A DNA stretch of 64,000 nt from Chitinophagaceae bacterium (GCA_016721725.1 JADKHN010000001.1:1116001-1180000), one strand, 5' to 3'. Shown: positions 7,677 through 16,383, numbered from the stretch's first letter. Notes: generated by a model not told the origin, from the sequence alone. Translations and numbers: made by a program.

Positions 7677-10600
7677 ATGAAACGAGGTCTCCTGGCATAC
7701 CTGCTGTTTTTTACCGCTATCCAAACAACCAACGCTCAAAGCCTTGCCGTCAATGCCACCGGAGCCGCGGCCAACAGCAGCGCCATACTGGATGTAAGCA
7801 GTACGTCTAAAGGGGTGCTGATCCCACGAATGACGAAGGCCCAGAAGAATGCGATCGCTGCACCCGCATTGGGCTTATTGGTGTATCAGGCGGTGCCCGA
7901 TAGTGTGGGATTTCATTATTACAGCGGATCGGCCTGGATATGGCTCAATCCTTCAGTTGGCAGCGGTAACAATTGGAATATAACCGGTAATGGGGGCACA
8001 GATACGTCATTGAATTTCCTGGGTACAACGGATAACATGCCACTCCGGTTCAGGCAGAACAATTTGCTGGTGGGGCAATGGAATACCAATAACGGCACTT
8101 ATTTTCTGGGTAAATGGGCGGGAAGAAGCAATACTTCCGGCAGTCATAATATCGGGATCGGGGACAGTGCATTGTACAGCAATACCACTGCCCTGGGAAA
8201 TGTGGCCATCGGTTACCGGGCATTGCGGAAGAATATCGCTTCCTCTCAAAACACGGCCATCGGTTACCAGGCGTTATATTCAAACACGTCAACCGACAAT
8301 ACGGCGATCGGTTACAATGCACTGAATGCGAATACCACCGGTTCGGTGAATACGGCCGTTGGCAGCCAGGTCTTGTTCAGTAATACCACCGGATATGGTA
8401 ATACTGTCGTGGGCGAATCCGCCATGTTTTCCAACATAAGCGGTCATTCCAATTCCGCTTTTGGAGGCGGTGCATTGAGCTCTAATCTTTCCGGCGTCCA
8501 TAACCTGGCGCTGGGTGTCAATACAATGCTGTTGAATGAAACGGGCGACAGGAATATCGCCTTGAGTACCGCATCACTGTATAATAACCTGAGTGGAGAC
8601 GCGAATATCGGGATCGGTTATTTCAGTCTGCGGAGTAATGTGTCCGGCAGTCATAATATCGCCATCGGCGACAGCGCGGGTTATAGCAATGGCAGCCTTT
8701 CCCAATTGGTGGCGATCGGCAGCAAGGCCCTGTTTGCCAATACGGGGGGAACAAACCTGACAGCCATCGGAGACTCGGCTTTATATAACAATACGACCGG
8801 GTATAAGAATATCGCTTTGGGTAATTCCGCCCTGGTGAAGAACAGTACGGGTTTTCAAAACCTGGCGATCGGATACAATGCGCTAAAGGACAATCAAACC
8901 GGTTTCGCCAATATCGCCATCGGCGATTCGGCTTTACCCCGAAATACCAGCAACTGGAATATTGCCCTCGGCAGGTTTGCACTTTTGGAAAACATTACCG
9001 GCGATAAAAATATTGCCATTGGTGATGTGGCACTGCGTGCAAATGTTTCGGGTGCCAATAATGTAGCAATTGGATATGCTTCCCAGGCTGAAGCAACTAC
9101 AAACAACAGGAATAATACTTCATTAGGTTTCAGAACTGCCGTTAGTTTGCAGGGATATTCCAATACAGCCATAGGCGGCGATGCGATGGGCAGGCCGGCA
9201 ACAAGTTATACCGTTAACAATACAGTGGCTGTTGGAGATAGCGTATTATTTAATATTGCCACCGGTGCCAGCAATAATACGGCAGTTGGTACCAAGGCTT
9301 TATTCACAAACAGTAGTGGACGAACCAACACTGCCATTGGCGCAAGGGCATTGTATGATAACACAATAGGTAGTTATAACGTGGCTATTGGCGATAGTGC
9401 CGCTGCCAACAGCAGCACTCTTTCTCACCTGGTGGCTGTGGGCAGCAAGGCGTTATACAGCAATACAGGAGGCTCCGACATTACGGCGATCGGCGATTCG
9501 GCCCTGTACAGCAATTCCAGCGGAGATTTTAATACCGCGGTGGGTAATGGGGCGTTAAGAAAAAACACGACCGGGATGGATAATGTTGCCCAGGGAAACA
9601 AGGCTTTATATAGTAATACTACCGGGGGTAACAATACGGCTATAGGGAATAATGCGCTTTATTCGAACATTACCGGCGTTTCAAATACAGCGTTGGGATA
9701 CGGAGCGCTAAACAAAAACACGCAAAGCAATAATACAGCCATTGGTTACAACGCCATGTCTGAGAGCACCTCCGGTTTACAGAACACGGCCATCGGCGGA
9801 CTTGCACTTCAGAACAACGGCCCGCTGGGTTATTATAATGTTGCCATCGGTTATGGCACTTTACAGGATAATACCGGTACTTATAATATCGGGATCGGGA
9901 ATGACGCACTGAGCCAGGCATCCGGTAATGCCAATATCGGGATCGGTCATCAAACCTTATGGGTGAATACAACCGGTATGGCCAATGTGGGATTGGGGTA
10001 TTATACCTTGCGTACCAATACCACCGGAAGGACCAATATCGGGATCGGCCAGGCGGCTTTGTTTGATAACTCCACGGGTAGTTATAACGTAGCGATCGGC
10101 GACAGCGCCGGGTACAACAACACGGTTTCCAACCTGGTGGCCGTTGGAAGCAAGGCTTTATGGAACAATACCACCGGTACCGGAAACACGGCCATCGGAT
10201 ACCGAAGCCTCTACAGTAATGTTACGGGGGGTACCAATACCGTCATCGGTAATTCGGCGGGATATCTGAACACGGGCAGTGGTAATGTGTTTGTGGGGTA
10301 TAATGCGGGATATAATGAAGCGGGCTCGAACAAATTATACATCGACAATTCGAATACTGCAACACCCCTCATTTACGGAGATTTTTCAACCGACCTGTTA
10401 AGGGTGAACGGAACCCTGAATATCAATAATGATTATTCCTTCCCCATTGCCGATGGATCGACCAACCAGGTATTGCGAACCAATGGTGTGGGTACAGTTA
10501 GTTGGGCAACAGTAAGCGGAGAAAGTACCACCGCAAATAACGGGCTAACGCTTACCGGCAGCAATGTGGCATTGGGCGGAACTCTCTTAAGCAATACCAC

Positions 10601-11303
10601 TTTAACACAGGCCAATTTTAATTTGGTACACAACTTGAATGGCAATGGTAATTTGCTGATCAATACGCTCACGAACGATGCGTTTACCGTATTGAACAAT
10701 GGCAATGTGGGTGTCAATACCAATAACCCGTTATATAAACTGCATTTTGCAAACAATACCGGCGGCACCACCAACCTGGCCAATACGTTCATGATACAGA
10801 ACACGAATGCCGGTACCACGGGACAGGCTACCCTGTCATTCAAGAACGGGGGGCCAGATGGCTTGCCGGGCAACAGGGCCTGGATAACGGGTATGAATGC
10901 TTTTGATAATTATGCCATCGCCTATGGAGATTCTTTAACCGGAAGCAATGCGATCGTAAGGGTTGATACAGCAGGGTATGTGGGGATCTATCCATCGGGT
11001 ACCCCGAAAAGCAGATTGGATGTGGTGGGTAGCTTTGGTAATGCCATCCGAACCACGACCACGACCACTACATTGGATGAAAACGATCATACCCTGGTGA
11101 TCGGCACTGCCGCAGGAAGCATAACGATCACGTTGCCTGCTGCCGCCGGTACGGCCAGGAGGGTGTATGTGATCGTGAACAGGAGCGTTTCCGTACAAAC
11201 GGTCAGCTCTTACCTGGATTTTTCGGGTAGTTCAACTTCGGTACCTCCAAACAGCTCCATCACCCTCCAGAGCAATGGCAGTAGCTGGTTCAGGATACAA
11301 TGA
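7677..11303 (+). CDS. large exported protein with about forty 17-residue repeats
   Basis: An exported protein of 1208 residues from the ATG at 7677 (signal MKRGLLAYLLFFTAIQTTNA). Residues about 150-880 are built of a 17-residue repeat with the consensus N-[TI]-A-[IV]-G-x-x-A-L-x-x-N-[TS]-[TS]-G-x-x, about forty copies. Such NTAIG repeats resemble YadA/Hep_Hag head repeats and Bacteroidota tail-fibre-like proteins, which form beta-solenoids. A stalk-like segment follows (SNKLYIDNSNTATPLIYG, about 885-905), then beta-rich modules and a C-terminal domain rich in Thr and Ser. I see no T9SS sorting domain at the C-terminus. The gene lies 77 bp after the response regulator, whose predicted box is in the gap. 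It is probably a surface adhesin or fibre; ligand unknown. Confidence 0.85.
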   Translation: MKRGLLAYLLFFTAIQTTNAQSLAVNATGAAANSSAILDVSSTSKGVLIPRMTKAQKNAIAAPALGLLVYQAVPDSVGFHYYSGSAWIWLNPSVGSGNNWNITGNGGTDTSLNFLGTTDNMPLRFRQNNLLVGQWNTNNGTYFLGKWAGRSNTSGSHNIGIGDSALYSNTTALGNVAIGYRALRKNIASSQNTAIGYQALYSNTSTDNTAIGYNALNANTTGSVNTAVGSQVLFSNTTGYGNTVVGESAMFSNISGHSNSAFGGGALSSNLSGVHNLALGVNTMLLNETGDRNIALSTASLYNNLSGDANIGIGYFSLRSNVSGSHNIAIGDSAGYSNGSLSQLVAIGSKALFANTGGTNLTAIGDSALYNNTTGYKNIALGNSALVKNSTGFQNLAIGYNALKDNQTGFANIAIGDSALPRNTSNWNIALGRFALLENITGDKNIAIGDVALRANVSGANNVAIGYASQAEATTNNRNNTSLGFRTAVSLQGYSNTAIGGDAMGRPATSYTVNNTVAVGDSVLFNIATGASNNTAVGTKALFTNSSGRTNTAIGARALYDNTIGSYNVAIGDSAAANSSTLSHLVAVGSKALYSNTGGSDITAIGDSALYSNSSGDFNTAVGNGALRKNTTGMDNVAQGNKALYSNTTGGNNTAIGNNALYSNITGVSNTALGYGALNKNTQSNNTAIGYNAMSESTSGLQNTAIGGLALQNNGPLGYYNVAIGYGTLQDNTGTYNIGIGNDALSQASGNANIGIGHQTLWVNTTGMANVGLGYYTLRTNTTGRTNIGIGQAALFDNSTGSYNVAIGDSAGYNNTVSNLVAVGSKALWNNTTGTGNTAIGYRSLYSNVTGGTNTVIGNSAGYLNTGSGNVFVGYNAGYNEAGSNKLYIDNSNTATPLIYGDFSTDLLRVNGTLNINNDYSFPIADGSTNQVLRTNGVGTVSWATVSGESTTANNGLTLTGSNVALGGTLLSNTTLTQANFNLVHNLNGNGNLLINTLTNDAFTVLNNGNVGVNTNNPLYKLHFANNTGGTTNLANTFMIQNTNAGTTGQATLSFKNGGPDGLPGNRAWITGMNAFDNYAIAYGDSLTGSNAIVRVDTAGYVGIYPSGTPKSRLDVVGSFGNAIRTTTTTTTLDENDHTLVIGTAAGSITITLPAAAGTARRVYVIVNRSVSVQTVSSYLDFSGSSTSVPPNSSITLQSNGSSWFRIQ

Positions 11304-11330
11304 TCTGCAGTTAATGAAATGACCCGGGAA

Positions 11331-11378
11331 AACCACCCGAACGGGTGAGGAGAGCATGCAGGAATATTAACATCTTTA
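11331..11378 (+). promoter_or_regulatory. palindromic box plus -7 element, small exported protein gene
   Basis: The box AACCACC-CGAACG-GGTGAGG (11331-11350) is followed after exactly 20 bp by CATCTTTA (11371-11378), matching the arrangement at 7608. It is the third copy of the proposed response-regulator site. The downstream ATG is at 11413. Confidence 0.65.
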
Positions 11379-11412
11379 AAAATAGAAATTTGTCATTTAA
11401 AAAAGTATAAAA

Positions 11413-11706
11413 ATGAAAATGAAATTTTTACTTTTAGCCTTCATCTTCGGAACAACCGGAATAACTGGGCTTGCCCAGGGAAATGGGAAACAGAAATCCA
11501 AACAGCCGAATAATTTTTCCTGGGGTGAATCGGGCGGGCAACCCACCAATAAGGTAAAGAAACAGGGGACCAATGCGAATACGCAATCTGCGAACAGATC
11601 ATCCGGAACACAGTCGGCTAACAGATCCGGATCTCAAAAACAATTGCGGGCAGAGGATTCAATATTGATGATCAAGTCGCCAAAGACCAGGGTGAAAAAC
11701 ATGTAG
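11413..11706 (+). CDS. small exported Asn/Ser/Gln-rich protein, possibly truncated by an amber codon
   Basis: A 97-residue protein with a signal peptide (MKMKFLLLAFIFGTTGITGLAQG) and a low-complexity mature part rich in Asn, Ser, Gln, Thr and Gly. It ends ...SPKTRVKNM at a TAG codon (11704-11706). The same frame continues after the TAG for 31 more sense codons that look like protein (DELKERVRQNAINKR...) and runs directly into the next ATG at 11800. The TAG may therefore be a recent nonsense mutation of a protein of about 129 residues. The promoter carries the third response-regulator box. I do not recognise the family. Confidence 0.65.
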   Translation: MKMKFLLLAFIFGTTGITGLAQGNGKQKSKQPNNFSWGESGGQPTNKVKKQGTNANTQSANRSSGTQSANRSGSQKQLRAEDSILMIKSPKTRVKNM

Positions 11707-11799
11707 GATGAATTGAAAGAACGGGTGAGACAAAACGCAATAAACAAAAGGGCGGAAAAAACAGCGATCAATCAACGGTATAAAAACAAGCCAGCACAT
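11707..11799 (+). other. coding-like extension after amber codon
   Basis: Thirty-one sense codons in the frame of the preceding gene, with a charged, helix-like composition (Lys, Arg, Glu, Asn, Ala), between the TAG at 11704 and the ATG at 11800. There is no Shine-Dalgarno-like sequence or stop codon in it. Either the lost C-terminus of the upstream gene or an N-terminal extension of the next one; the latter is unlikely because it would bury the lipoprotein signal. Confidence 0.45.
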
Positions 11800-12351
11800 A
11801 TGACTAAACCTTTATCCATTGCTTATAGCCTATTTATCCTTTTCATTTTATCAGGCTGCGAATTCAACTGTTCGGTAGGAGAAAATAAATCCGTCAAGGC
11901 CAAGCCGGTCACTTCAAATGATAATACCCCGCTGAACGGGGCTACCATAAAAAATAATATAGATATAGAAGCGACGGGTGTCAAATTGAACTCGGCCTAT
12001 CTGAGGGATGCGCAAAGGAAGCCATTGACCGAGAATCTTACTGCGGTGGGGGATAAGATATATCTCTACCTGGAAACCGATACGGGTTGGGTCAAGCAGA
12101 ACGGCAAGTCATACCTGGGAGCAGCCGAAAGACTGACAACATCAAATGGGAAGGTCATCGTGGATGCCCCGGATATTTTCAGGGATTACGAAGAAAGCGG
12201 TTTGCCTGCCATGGAATCGGAAGTGATCACCTTGTCTGCCGTACTCACACAGGCCGATCCCGCAGTTGACCACTATATTGTCCGGTTCAGGGTATGGGAT
12301 AAAAAGGGGAGCGGGGAGATCAAGGGCAGCTATACATTCAAGATCAAATAA
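11800..12351 (+). CDS. hypothetical lipoprotein
   Basis: A 183-residue predicted lipoprotein from the ATG at 11800. The signal sequence MTKPLSIAYSLFILFILSGC ends in the lipobox LSGC. The mature part begins with a polar linker and then a beta-rich domain (IYLYLETDTGWVKQNGKSY...VIVDAPDIFRDYEESG...IVRFRVWDKKGSGEIKGSYTFKI) that looks like a sandwich fold. The frame is the same as that of the preceding gene and no stop separates them after the TAG at 11704, but the start at 11800 is clear from the signal sequence. Function not recognised. Confidence 0.75.
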   Translation: MTKPLSIAYSLFILFILSGCEFNCSVGENKSVKAKPVTSNDNTPLNGATIKNNIDIEATGVKLNSAYLRDAQRKPLTENLTAVGDKIYLYLETDTGWVKQNGKSYLGAAERLTTSNGKVIVDAPDIFRDYEESGLPAMESEVITLSAVLTQADPAVDHYIVRFRVWDKKGSGEIKGSYTFKIK

Positions 12352-12408
12352 AGGCATCGGCTAATCACCAATTCATATTTCAAAACCCTTTCTTCAAAAA
12401 CTGTAAAC

Positions 12409-12789
12409 ATGAAAAAACTGTTCTTATTACTCATCGTAAATTTCGCCATTTCCGTTTCTGTGAATGCCCAATGGCGTTTCATCGCCGATAAATGGGTGTC
12501 TTTTGGCGTTGACCACGACGTGATCGTGACCGGTAATACCAATGATGACTTCAGGCAACTCAAACTGAAAGTGACCAACGGGCCCTTGAAGATGTACGAT
12601 ATGAAGGTTTATTTCGACAATGGTACCGTTCAGGATGTAAACATCCGTCTTCGCATTCCTCAGGGTGGAGAGAGCCGTGTGATCGATCTGGATGGCGGGC
12701 TTCGTCACATCAAGCGTATTGAATTCTGGTACGAGACCAAGGGTTTCAGTAAAGGTAGGTCACGCGTAGCGGTATGGGGTAACCGGTAA
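12409..12789 (+). CDS. small exported beta-rich protein
   Basis: A 126-residue protein with a signal peptide (MKKLFLLLIVNFAISVSVNA). The mature domain contains WRFIADKWVSFGVDHDVI, then MYDMKVYFDNG..QDV.IR.RIPQGGESRVIDLDGGLRHIKRIEFWY. The I-D-L-x-G-G-x-R-x-I motif resembles a family of small secreted proteins found in many Gram-negative bacteria (DUF2541-like, from memory). Last gene of the small exported cluster that follows the two-component pair. Function unknown. Confidence 0.8.
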   Translation: MKKLFLLLIVNFAISVSVNAQWRFIADKWVSFGVDHDVIVTGNTNDDFRQLKLKVTNGPLKMYDMKVYFDNGTVQDVNIRLRIPQGGESRVIDLDGGLRHIKRIEFWYETKGFSKGRSRVAVWGNR

Positions 12790-12831
12790 GACGGCACCAT
12801 GAACAACTGTGAGGCCTTTGCCAGCCAGGGA

Positions 12832-13971
12832 TCAGTCCAGCCTGATATCGTAATAAACATACCCCTTCAACTGGTAGGTTGATAGAACGGTTTGAGCCGT
12901 TAAGGCCAGTTTAATGCCCGGAACCAGGTTTTCATCTTCGGTCTTCAAAAAGGTCATGGCTTGTCCGCAAACGATGAACTTGACCCCGAAGTTCTGGAGT
13001 TCTTTAATGATCGCGATGTTGGGATTGTCGGTCTTGAACTTTCTTTTGTATTCTTCATTTTTGAGGAATGCGAAAATGGCGCCGGCATGGACCGCCACCA
13101 CCACGTCGATATTCTTCTTAGGGATACCGGCTGCCACATGCAGGTTTATTTTTCTGGCCACCTCACTCAAACCACCGTTGATCTCCTTGGGTGCTTCTTT
13201 TTCCATTCCTTTAGTGGCAAAGCCGGTCAGTTCCATCAGCAATTTATAAGGCATCTTGGTATCCGGGAATTCATTGATGCCTTGTACGGGAGCGACCCCT
13301 CCCCATATGCTGCTTTTGATCGCGGGGTACACGGGTCGGTAGGGTTCTGTGGTCACCAGGGGATACATGATCGGAAAGATCTTCTTCATAACCGACTCTC
13401 CGGCGAATTTTTCGACCAGTGACCTGGCGTCCTCGAGATCCAGGCTGTCTCCTTTTTGGTTCTTTATCTTTTCCAATATACCGGTGTATTCAGTATTGAT
13501 CATTTTCAGCATGGTCGTATCCAGCAAAGCCATGTTCACTTTTTTCCGGAACGATAATTTGGCATGAGCGGCTTTGAAGTCCTCGGTGAACGCCTGTTCG
13601 AAATTCTTCCCTCCCTGTTTCTCACTCATCCTGGCCCGGGCATAACTCTTCAGTTCCATGCTTTCGGAGGCGTCGTTCTTTTTGCCTTGTAAGGAATCTA
13701 TCGTTTCGATCGTTTTGGGATAATCTTCAGCGATCAGGAATAAGGCCCCAACTTTGTCAAACTCCTTTTTTTCCTTTTCCGTCAGGCCGGCTACCACCTC
13801 GCGGGCGAGTTGCGGGATCGCACGGGTTAGCGCTACCGAATCGGTATGAAGCGAAGCCGGGAAATAGAACTTCTTGTTGCCGCTGTCGGCCGCGTTTTTT
13901 TCCGTAGCCTGTGAAAAACCGGAATGAATAAAAAAGAGCATACTGATCAAAAGGGCGAAATGACGTTTCAT
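12832..13971 (-). CDS. exported protein with C-terminal DsrE-like domain
   Basis: A 379-residue protein with an N-terminal signal peptide (MKRHFALLISMLFFIHSGFSQA). The first 230 or so residues are mainly helical and charged and I do not recognise them. The C-terminal 150 residues resemble the DsrE/DsrF fold: NLHVAAGIPKKNIDVVVAVHAGAIFAFL...NIAIIKELQNFGVKFIVCGQAMTFL, with the conserved cysteine in VCGQAM. DsrE-like proteins take part in sulfur-relay or peroxiredoxin-like chemistry, but exported two-domain versions in Bacteroidota have no assigned role. It converges with the plus-strand gene ending at 12789 and lies downstream of the paaA operon on the same strand, 131 bp after paaD. Confidence 0.75.
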   Translation of the reverse strand: MKRHFALLISMLFFIHSGFSQATEKNAADSGNKKFYFPASLHTDSVALTRAIPQLAREVVAGLTEKEKKEFDKVGALFLIAEDYPKTIETIDSLQGKKNDASESMELKSYARARMSEKQGGKNFEQAFTEDFKAAHAKLSFRKKVNMALLDTTMLKMINTEYTGILEKIKNQKGDSLDLEDARSLVEKFAGESVMKKIFPIMYPLVTTEPYRPVYPAIKSSIWGGVAPVQGINEFPDTKMPYKLLMELTGFATKGMEKEAPKEINGGLSEVARKINLHVAAGIPKKNIDVVVAVHAGAIFAFLKNEEYKRKFKTDNPNIAIIKELQNFGVKFIVCGQAMTFLKTEDENLVPGIKLALTAQTVLSTYQLKGYVYYDIRLD

Positions 13972-14102
13972 AAACAGGGTTAAATTGATAAAGGGAGTTG
14001 GTTGCGTTGCGGAAAGTAATAAAAATAATCAATACTCCGCTTTTTTTAAGGGAATTCCACCCTGCTGGTCAGGAGTGGTGCATTATCAAATGGGCATTGT
14101 CG

Positions 14103-14579
14103 TTAGTGACACTTGAAATAATCGAAGGGCTCCTTGCAATCATTGCATTGATAAAGCGATTTACAGGCGGTGCTGCCGAATTCGCTGATGAGCCTGGTAT
14201 TGGAGGAATGACATTGCGGGCATTCGATGACCCTGTCTGACGTCTCGTCTGACAGGGGTACCGGTGGAGCAATGCCATACTCCTTCAGTTTTCTTTTCCC
14301 GTCCTCACTCATCCAGTCTGTCGTCCAGGCGGGGGCGAGTACGGAGGTCACTTTCACTTTTTTATAACCCTGTTCCAGCAAAGCCATTTTAATATTCATG
14401 GTGATCATATCCATCGCCGGGCAACCGGTATAGGTGGGGGTGATGATGACCTCCACTTCACCCTGGTTGATCTTTACATCCCGTATGATGCCCAGGTCGG
14501 CGATCGTTAAAACGGGGATCTCGGGGTCGCAGACCTCATCGAGGATCTTCTTTATTTTTTGCAGTTCAATATCCGGCAT
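14103..14579 (-). CDS. paaD: phenylacetyl-CoA epoxidase subunit PaaD
   Basis: A 158-residue PaaD protein. The N-terminal MIP18/DUF59-like domain contains DEVCDPEIPVLTIADLGIIRDV and the cysteine motif TPTYTGCPAMD. The C-terminal zinc-ribbon has CPQCHSS...CKSLYQCNDCKEPF. PaaD is needed for assembly or maturation of the di-iron epoxidase rather than for catalysis. Its start overlaps the end of the CPBP protease gene by 14 bp, so the two are translationally coupled. Last paa gene of this block. Confidence 0.95.
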   Translation of the reverse strand: MPDIELQKIKKILDEVCDPEIPVLTIADLGIIRDVKINQGEVEVIITPTYTGCPAMDMITMNIKMALLEQGYKKVKVTSVLAPAWTTDWMSEDGKRKLKEYGIAPPVPLSDETSDRVIECPQCHSSNTRLISEFGSTACKSLYQCNDCKEPFDYFKCH

Positions 14580-15213
14580 AGAGGTAAGTTAAGGCGATGG
14601 TGTCAAAAACGGCATGGCAAATGATCGCATACCACAGGTTTCTTTTATGATACAGCATCAGCGCATGGTAAACCGAACCCGCCATAAATGCGTTGATCAC
14701 GCCTTCGGCCCCCAACTGAAAATGGTATGCGGCAAAGATCACGTTGGACAGTAAAAAGGCGACGGGTACGGCAATCTTTCCGGGCATCATTTTTTCCAAC
14801 CGGGTGAACAGGAAACCATGGAAGACCAGTTCTTCATAGAAACCTCCCACGATCCAGCCCATGGCCAGTAGGAAAAGATAGAAGGGGGTGTTGTGCCTGA
14901 TCGAAGCGAAATCGCCCAGGTCGGCAGGGGGCAGTTCGGCCAGTTGGTTCAGCAGGGGAAAGAAAACCCAGGTCAAAAAAGCGAATAACCCGATCGCGGC
15001 CAGTGAACCGATCAGCAGGGCCTTAAAGGTGAACTTGTTCAGGCTGAAACCAACCGTTGAAAAATCCTCTTTATAATATTTGAGGAAGATCCATATAAAT
15101 AACAATACCGGCAGGCAATAGCCGAAAGGGAAGGGAATGATCCCGGTATGAGGAATACAAACCACCAGCGCGATCGCGAGCAGGGGATAAATTATTTCTT
15201 TGAGGATCTTCAT
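14566..15213 (-). CDS. CPBP family intramembrane metalloprotease
   Basis: A 215-residue polytopic membrane protein with about six hydrophobic segments. The diagnostic motifs of the CPBP (Abi/Rce1-like) family are visible: GGFYEELVFHGFLFTRLE near residue 123-140, then FAAYHFQLG near 160-170 and ICHAVFDT near 198. These contain the paired glutamates and histidines of the active site. Substrates are unknown for nearly all bacterial members. It lies inside the paa operon, 6 bp after paaC and overlapping paaD by 14 bp, a position I do not know from other paa clusters. Confidence 0.92.
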   Translation of the reverse strand: MKILKEIIYPLLAIALVVCIPHTGIIPFPFGYCLPVLLFIWIFLKYYKEDFSTVGFSLNKFTFKALLIGSLAAIGLFAFLTWVFFPLLNQLAELPPADLGDFASIRHNTPFYLFLLAMGWIVGGFYEELVFHGFLFTRLEKMMPGKIAVPVAFLLSNVIFAAYHFQLGAEGVINAFMAGSVYHALMLYHKRNLWYAIICHAVFDTIALTYLYAGY

Positions 15214-15219
15214 GATCGG

Positions 15220-15969
15220 TTACCAGCTGGCCCCGGGGTAGGTTCGCTGTAGGGTTTGCATTTCGGCCAGGATATAGCCCATGTGCTCGGTATGGGTACC
15301 GGTCTTACCACCGCTTTGCATGAAGACCTTCTCCGGAACCGCTAAACCGGCATCACCAAAGACCCCTTTTATCTTTTCAAGCCAGGCCGACGCGAAAGCG
15401 GAAACATCCGGTCCGGCTTTTAATTCAAATTCAGCCGGCATGAACAATTCTCCGGTGTATGGCCATAATTCATTCACGGCTTTGATCATACGGTCATGGC
15501 TCTCTTCCGTTCCGTCGCCCAGCCTGATCACCCATTCACTGCTCCAGCGAAGATGGTAGGCCACTTCTTTGAGTGCCTTGGCGGCTATCGCAGACAGTTG
15601 TTCATCGGCACCCGAACTCAATTTTTCGTACAGCAGGTATTGATACTGACTGAACAGGAACTGCCTTAAGATGGTCTGGCCCCAGTCTCCATTAGGCTGC
15701 TCAACCAGTAAGCAGTTCTTGAATTCCCGTTCGGTACGCAGGTAGGCCAGTTTATCTTCATCCGTATCGCCACCGATGAGCTTCGCAGCATACTGGTAAA
15801 CATTCCTCGATTGCCCGATCAGGTCGAGTGAGATATTGGTGATCGCGATATCCTGCTCCAGGACAGGTCCGTGTCCGCACCATTCGCTGTTTCGTTGGGC
15901 GAGGATAAGGCTGTTGTCGGCGAGATGGAGTATATAGTCGATCAGCGAACTATTCATCTGTGCAATCAT
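15220..15969 (-). CDS. paaC: phenylacetyl-CoA epoxidase subunit PaaC
   Basis: A 249-residue ferritin-like subunit that forms the structural partner of PaaA in the epoxidase. Typical features are LADNSLILAQRNSEWCGHGPVLEQDIA near the N-terminus, the segment LLVEQPNGDWGQTILRQFLFSQYQYLLYEKL, the motif KEVAYHLRWSSEWVIRLGDGTEESHDRM, and the C-terminal tail GGKTGTHTEHMGYILAEMQTLQRTYPGA. The ATG at 15969 is used; an internal ATG at 15957 (MNSSLIDYI) is an equally good start. It follows paaB by 20 bp and precedes the CPBP gene by 6 bp. Confidence 0.96.
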   Translation of the reverse strand: MIAQMNSSLIDYILHLADNSLILAQRNSEWCGHGPVLEQDIAITNISLDLIGQSRNVYQYAAKLIGGDTDEDKLAYLRTEREFKNCLLVEQPNGDWGQTILRQFLFSQYQYLLYEKLSSGADEQLSAIAAKALKEVAYHLRWSSEWVIRLGDGTEESHDRMIKAVNELWPYTGELFMPAEFELKAGPDVSAFASAWLEKIKGVFGDAGLAVPEKVFMQSGGKTGTHTEHMGYILAEMQTLQRTYPGASW

Positions 15970-15989
15970 TTAATCTTTTTAAACTGTGA

Positions 15990-16358
15990 TCACATATGGT
16001 TTACTTCATCCGGCAACTCATAAAAAGTCGGGTGCCGGTAGATCTTGTCTTCCGCGGGTTCGTAAAAGCATTCCGCATCATCGGGATTGGAAGCGTGGAT
16101 ATATTTGCTTTCTACGGCCCAGATGCTGATGCCTTCCTGCCTGCGCGTATAGACATCGCGTGCGTTTTCGATGGCCATGGCGGCATCGGTGGCGTGGAGG
16201 CTGCCCACATGTTTATGGTCGAGGCCCTGCTTGCTGCGGACAAAGATCTCCCAGAGCGGCCATTGAGCCTTGTCTTCAGATCTGGCCGTTTCACCGGCTC
16301 CACCAGCTTTGTCTTCCGGGATATCACCGTAATAGAATTTTCGGATCGCTATTTTCAT
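15990..16358 (-). CDS. paaB: phenylacetyl-CoA epoxidase subunit PaaB
   Basis: A 122-residue PaaB. The family core WPLWEIFVRSKQGLDHKHVGSLHATDAAMAIENARDVYTRRQEG is present, followed by SIWAVESKYI. PaaB bridges PaaA/PaaC heterotetramers of the epoxidase. This version has a short N-terminal extension (MKIAIRKFYYGDIPED) and a C-terminal tail, making it somewhat longer than the E. coli protein. The 81-bp gap to paaA upstream is occupied by a GGAGG-containing heptamer array and an A/T-rich tract just before the ATG. Confidence 0.95.
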   Translation of the reverse strand: MKIAIRKFYYGDIPEDKAGGAGETARSEDKAQWPLWEIFVRSKQGLDHKHVGSLHATDAAMAIENARDVYTRRQEGISIWAVESKYIHASNPDDAECFYEPAEDKIYRHPTFYELPDEVNHM

Positions 16359-16383
16359 ACCTGTTTTTTTTTAAAAATTTTAA

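Noticed and set aside
8130..10320. Regular 51-bp repeats as a possible CRISPR array
   Set aside because: The period is in frame and encodes the 17-residue NTAIG protein repeat; units are degenerate and there are no spacers or cas genes.
11704..11706. TAG as a recoded (pyrrolysine) codon
   Set aside because: Nothing in the window supports recoding, and the downstream lipoprotein has its own clear start; nonsense mutation is simpler.
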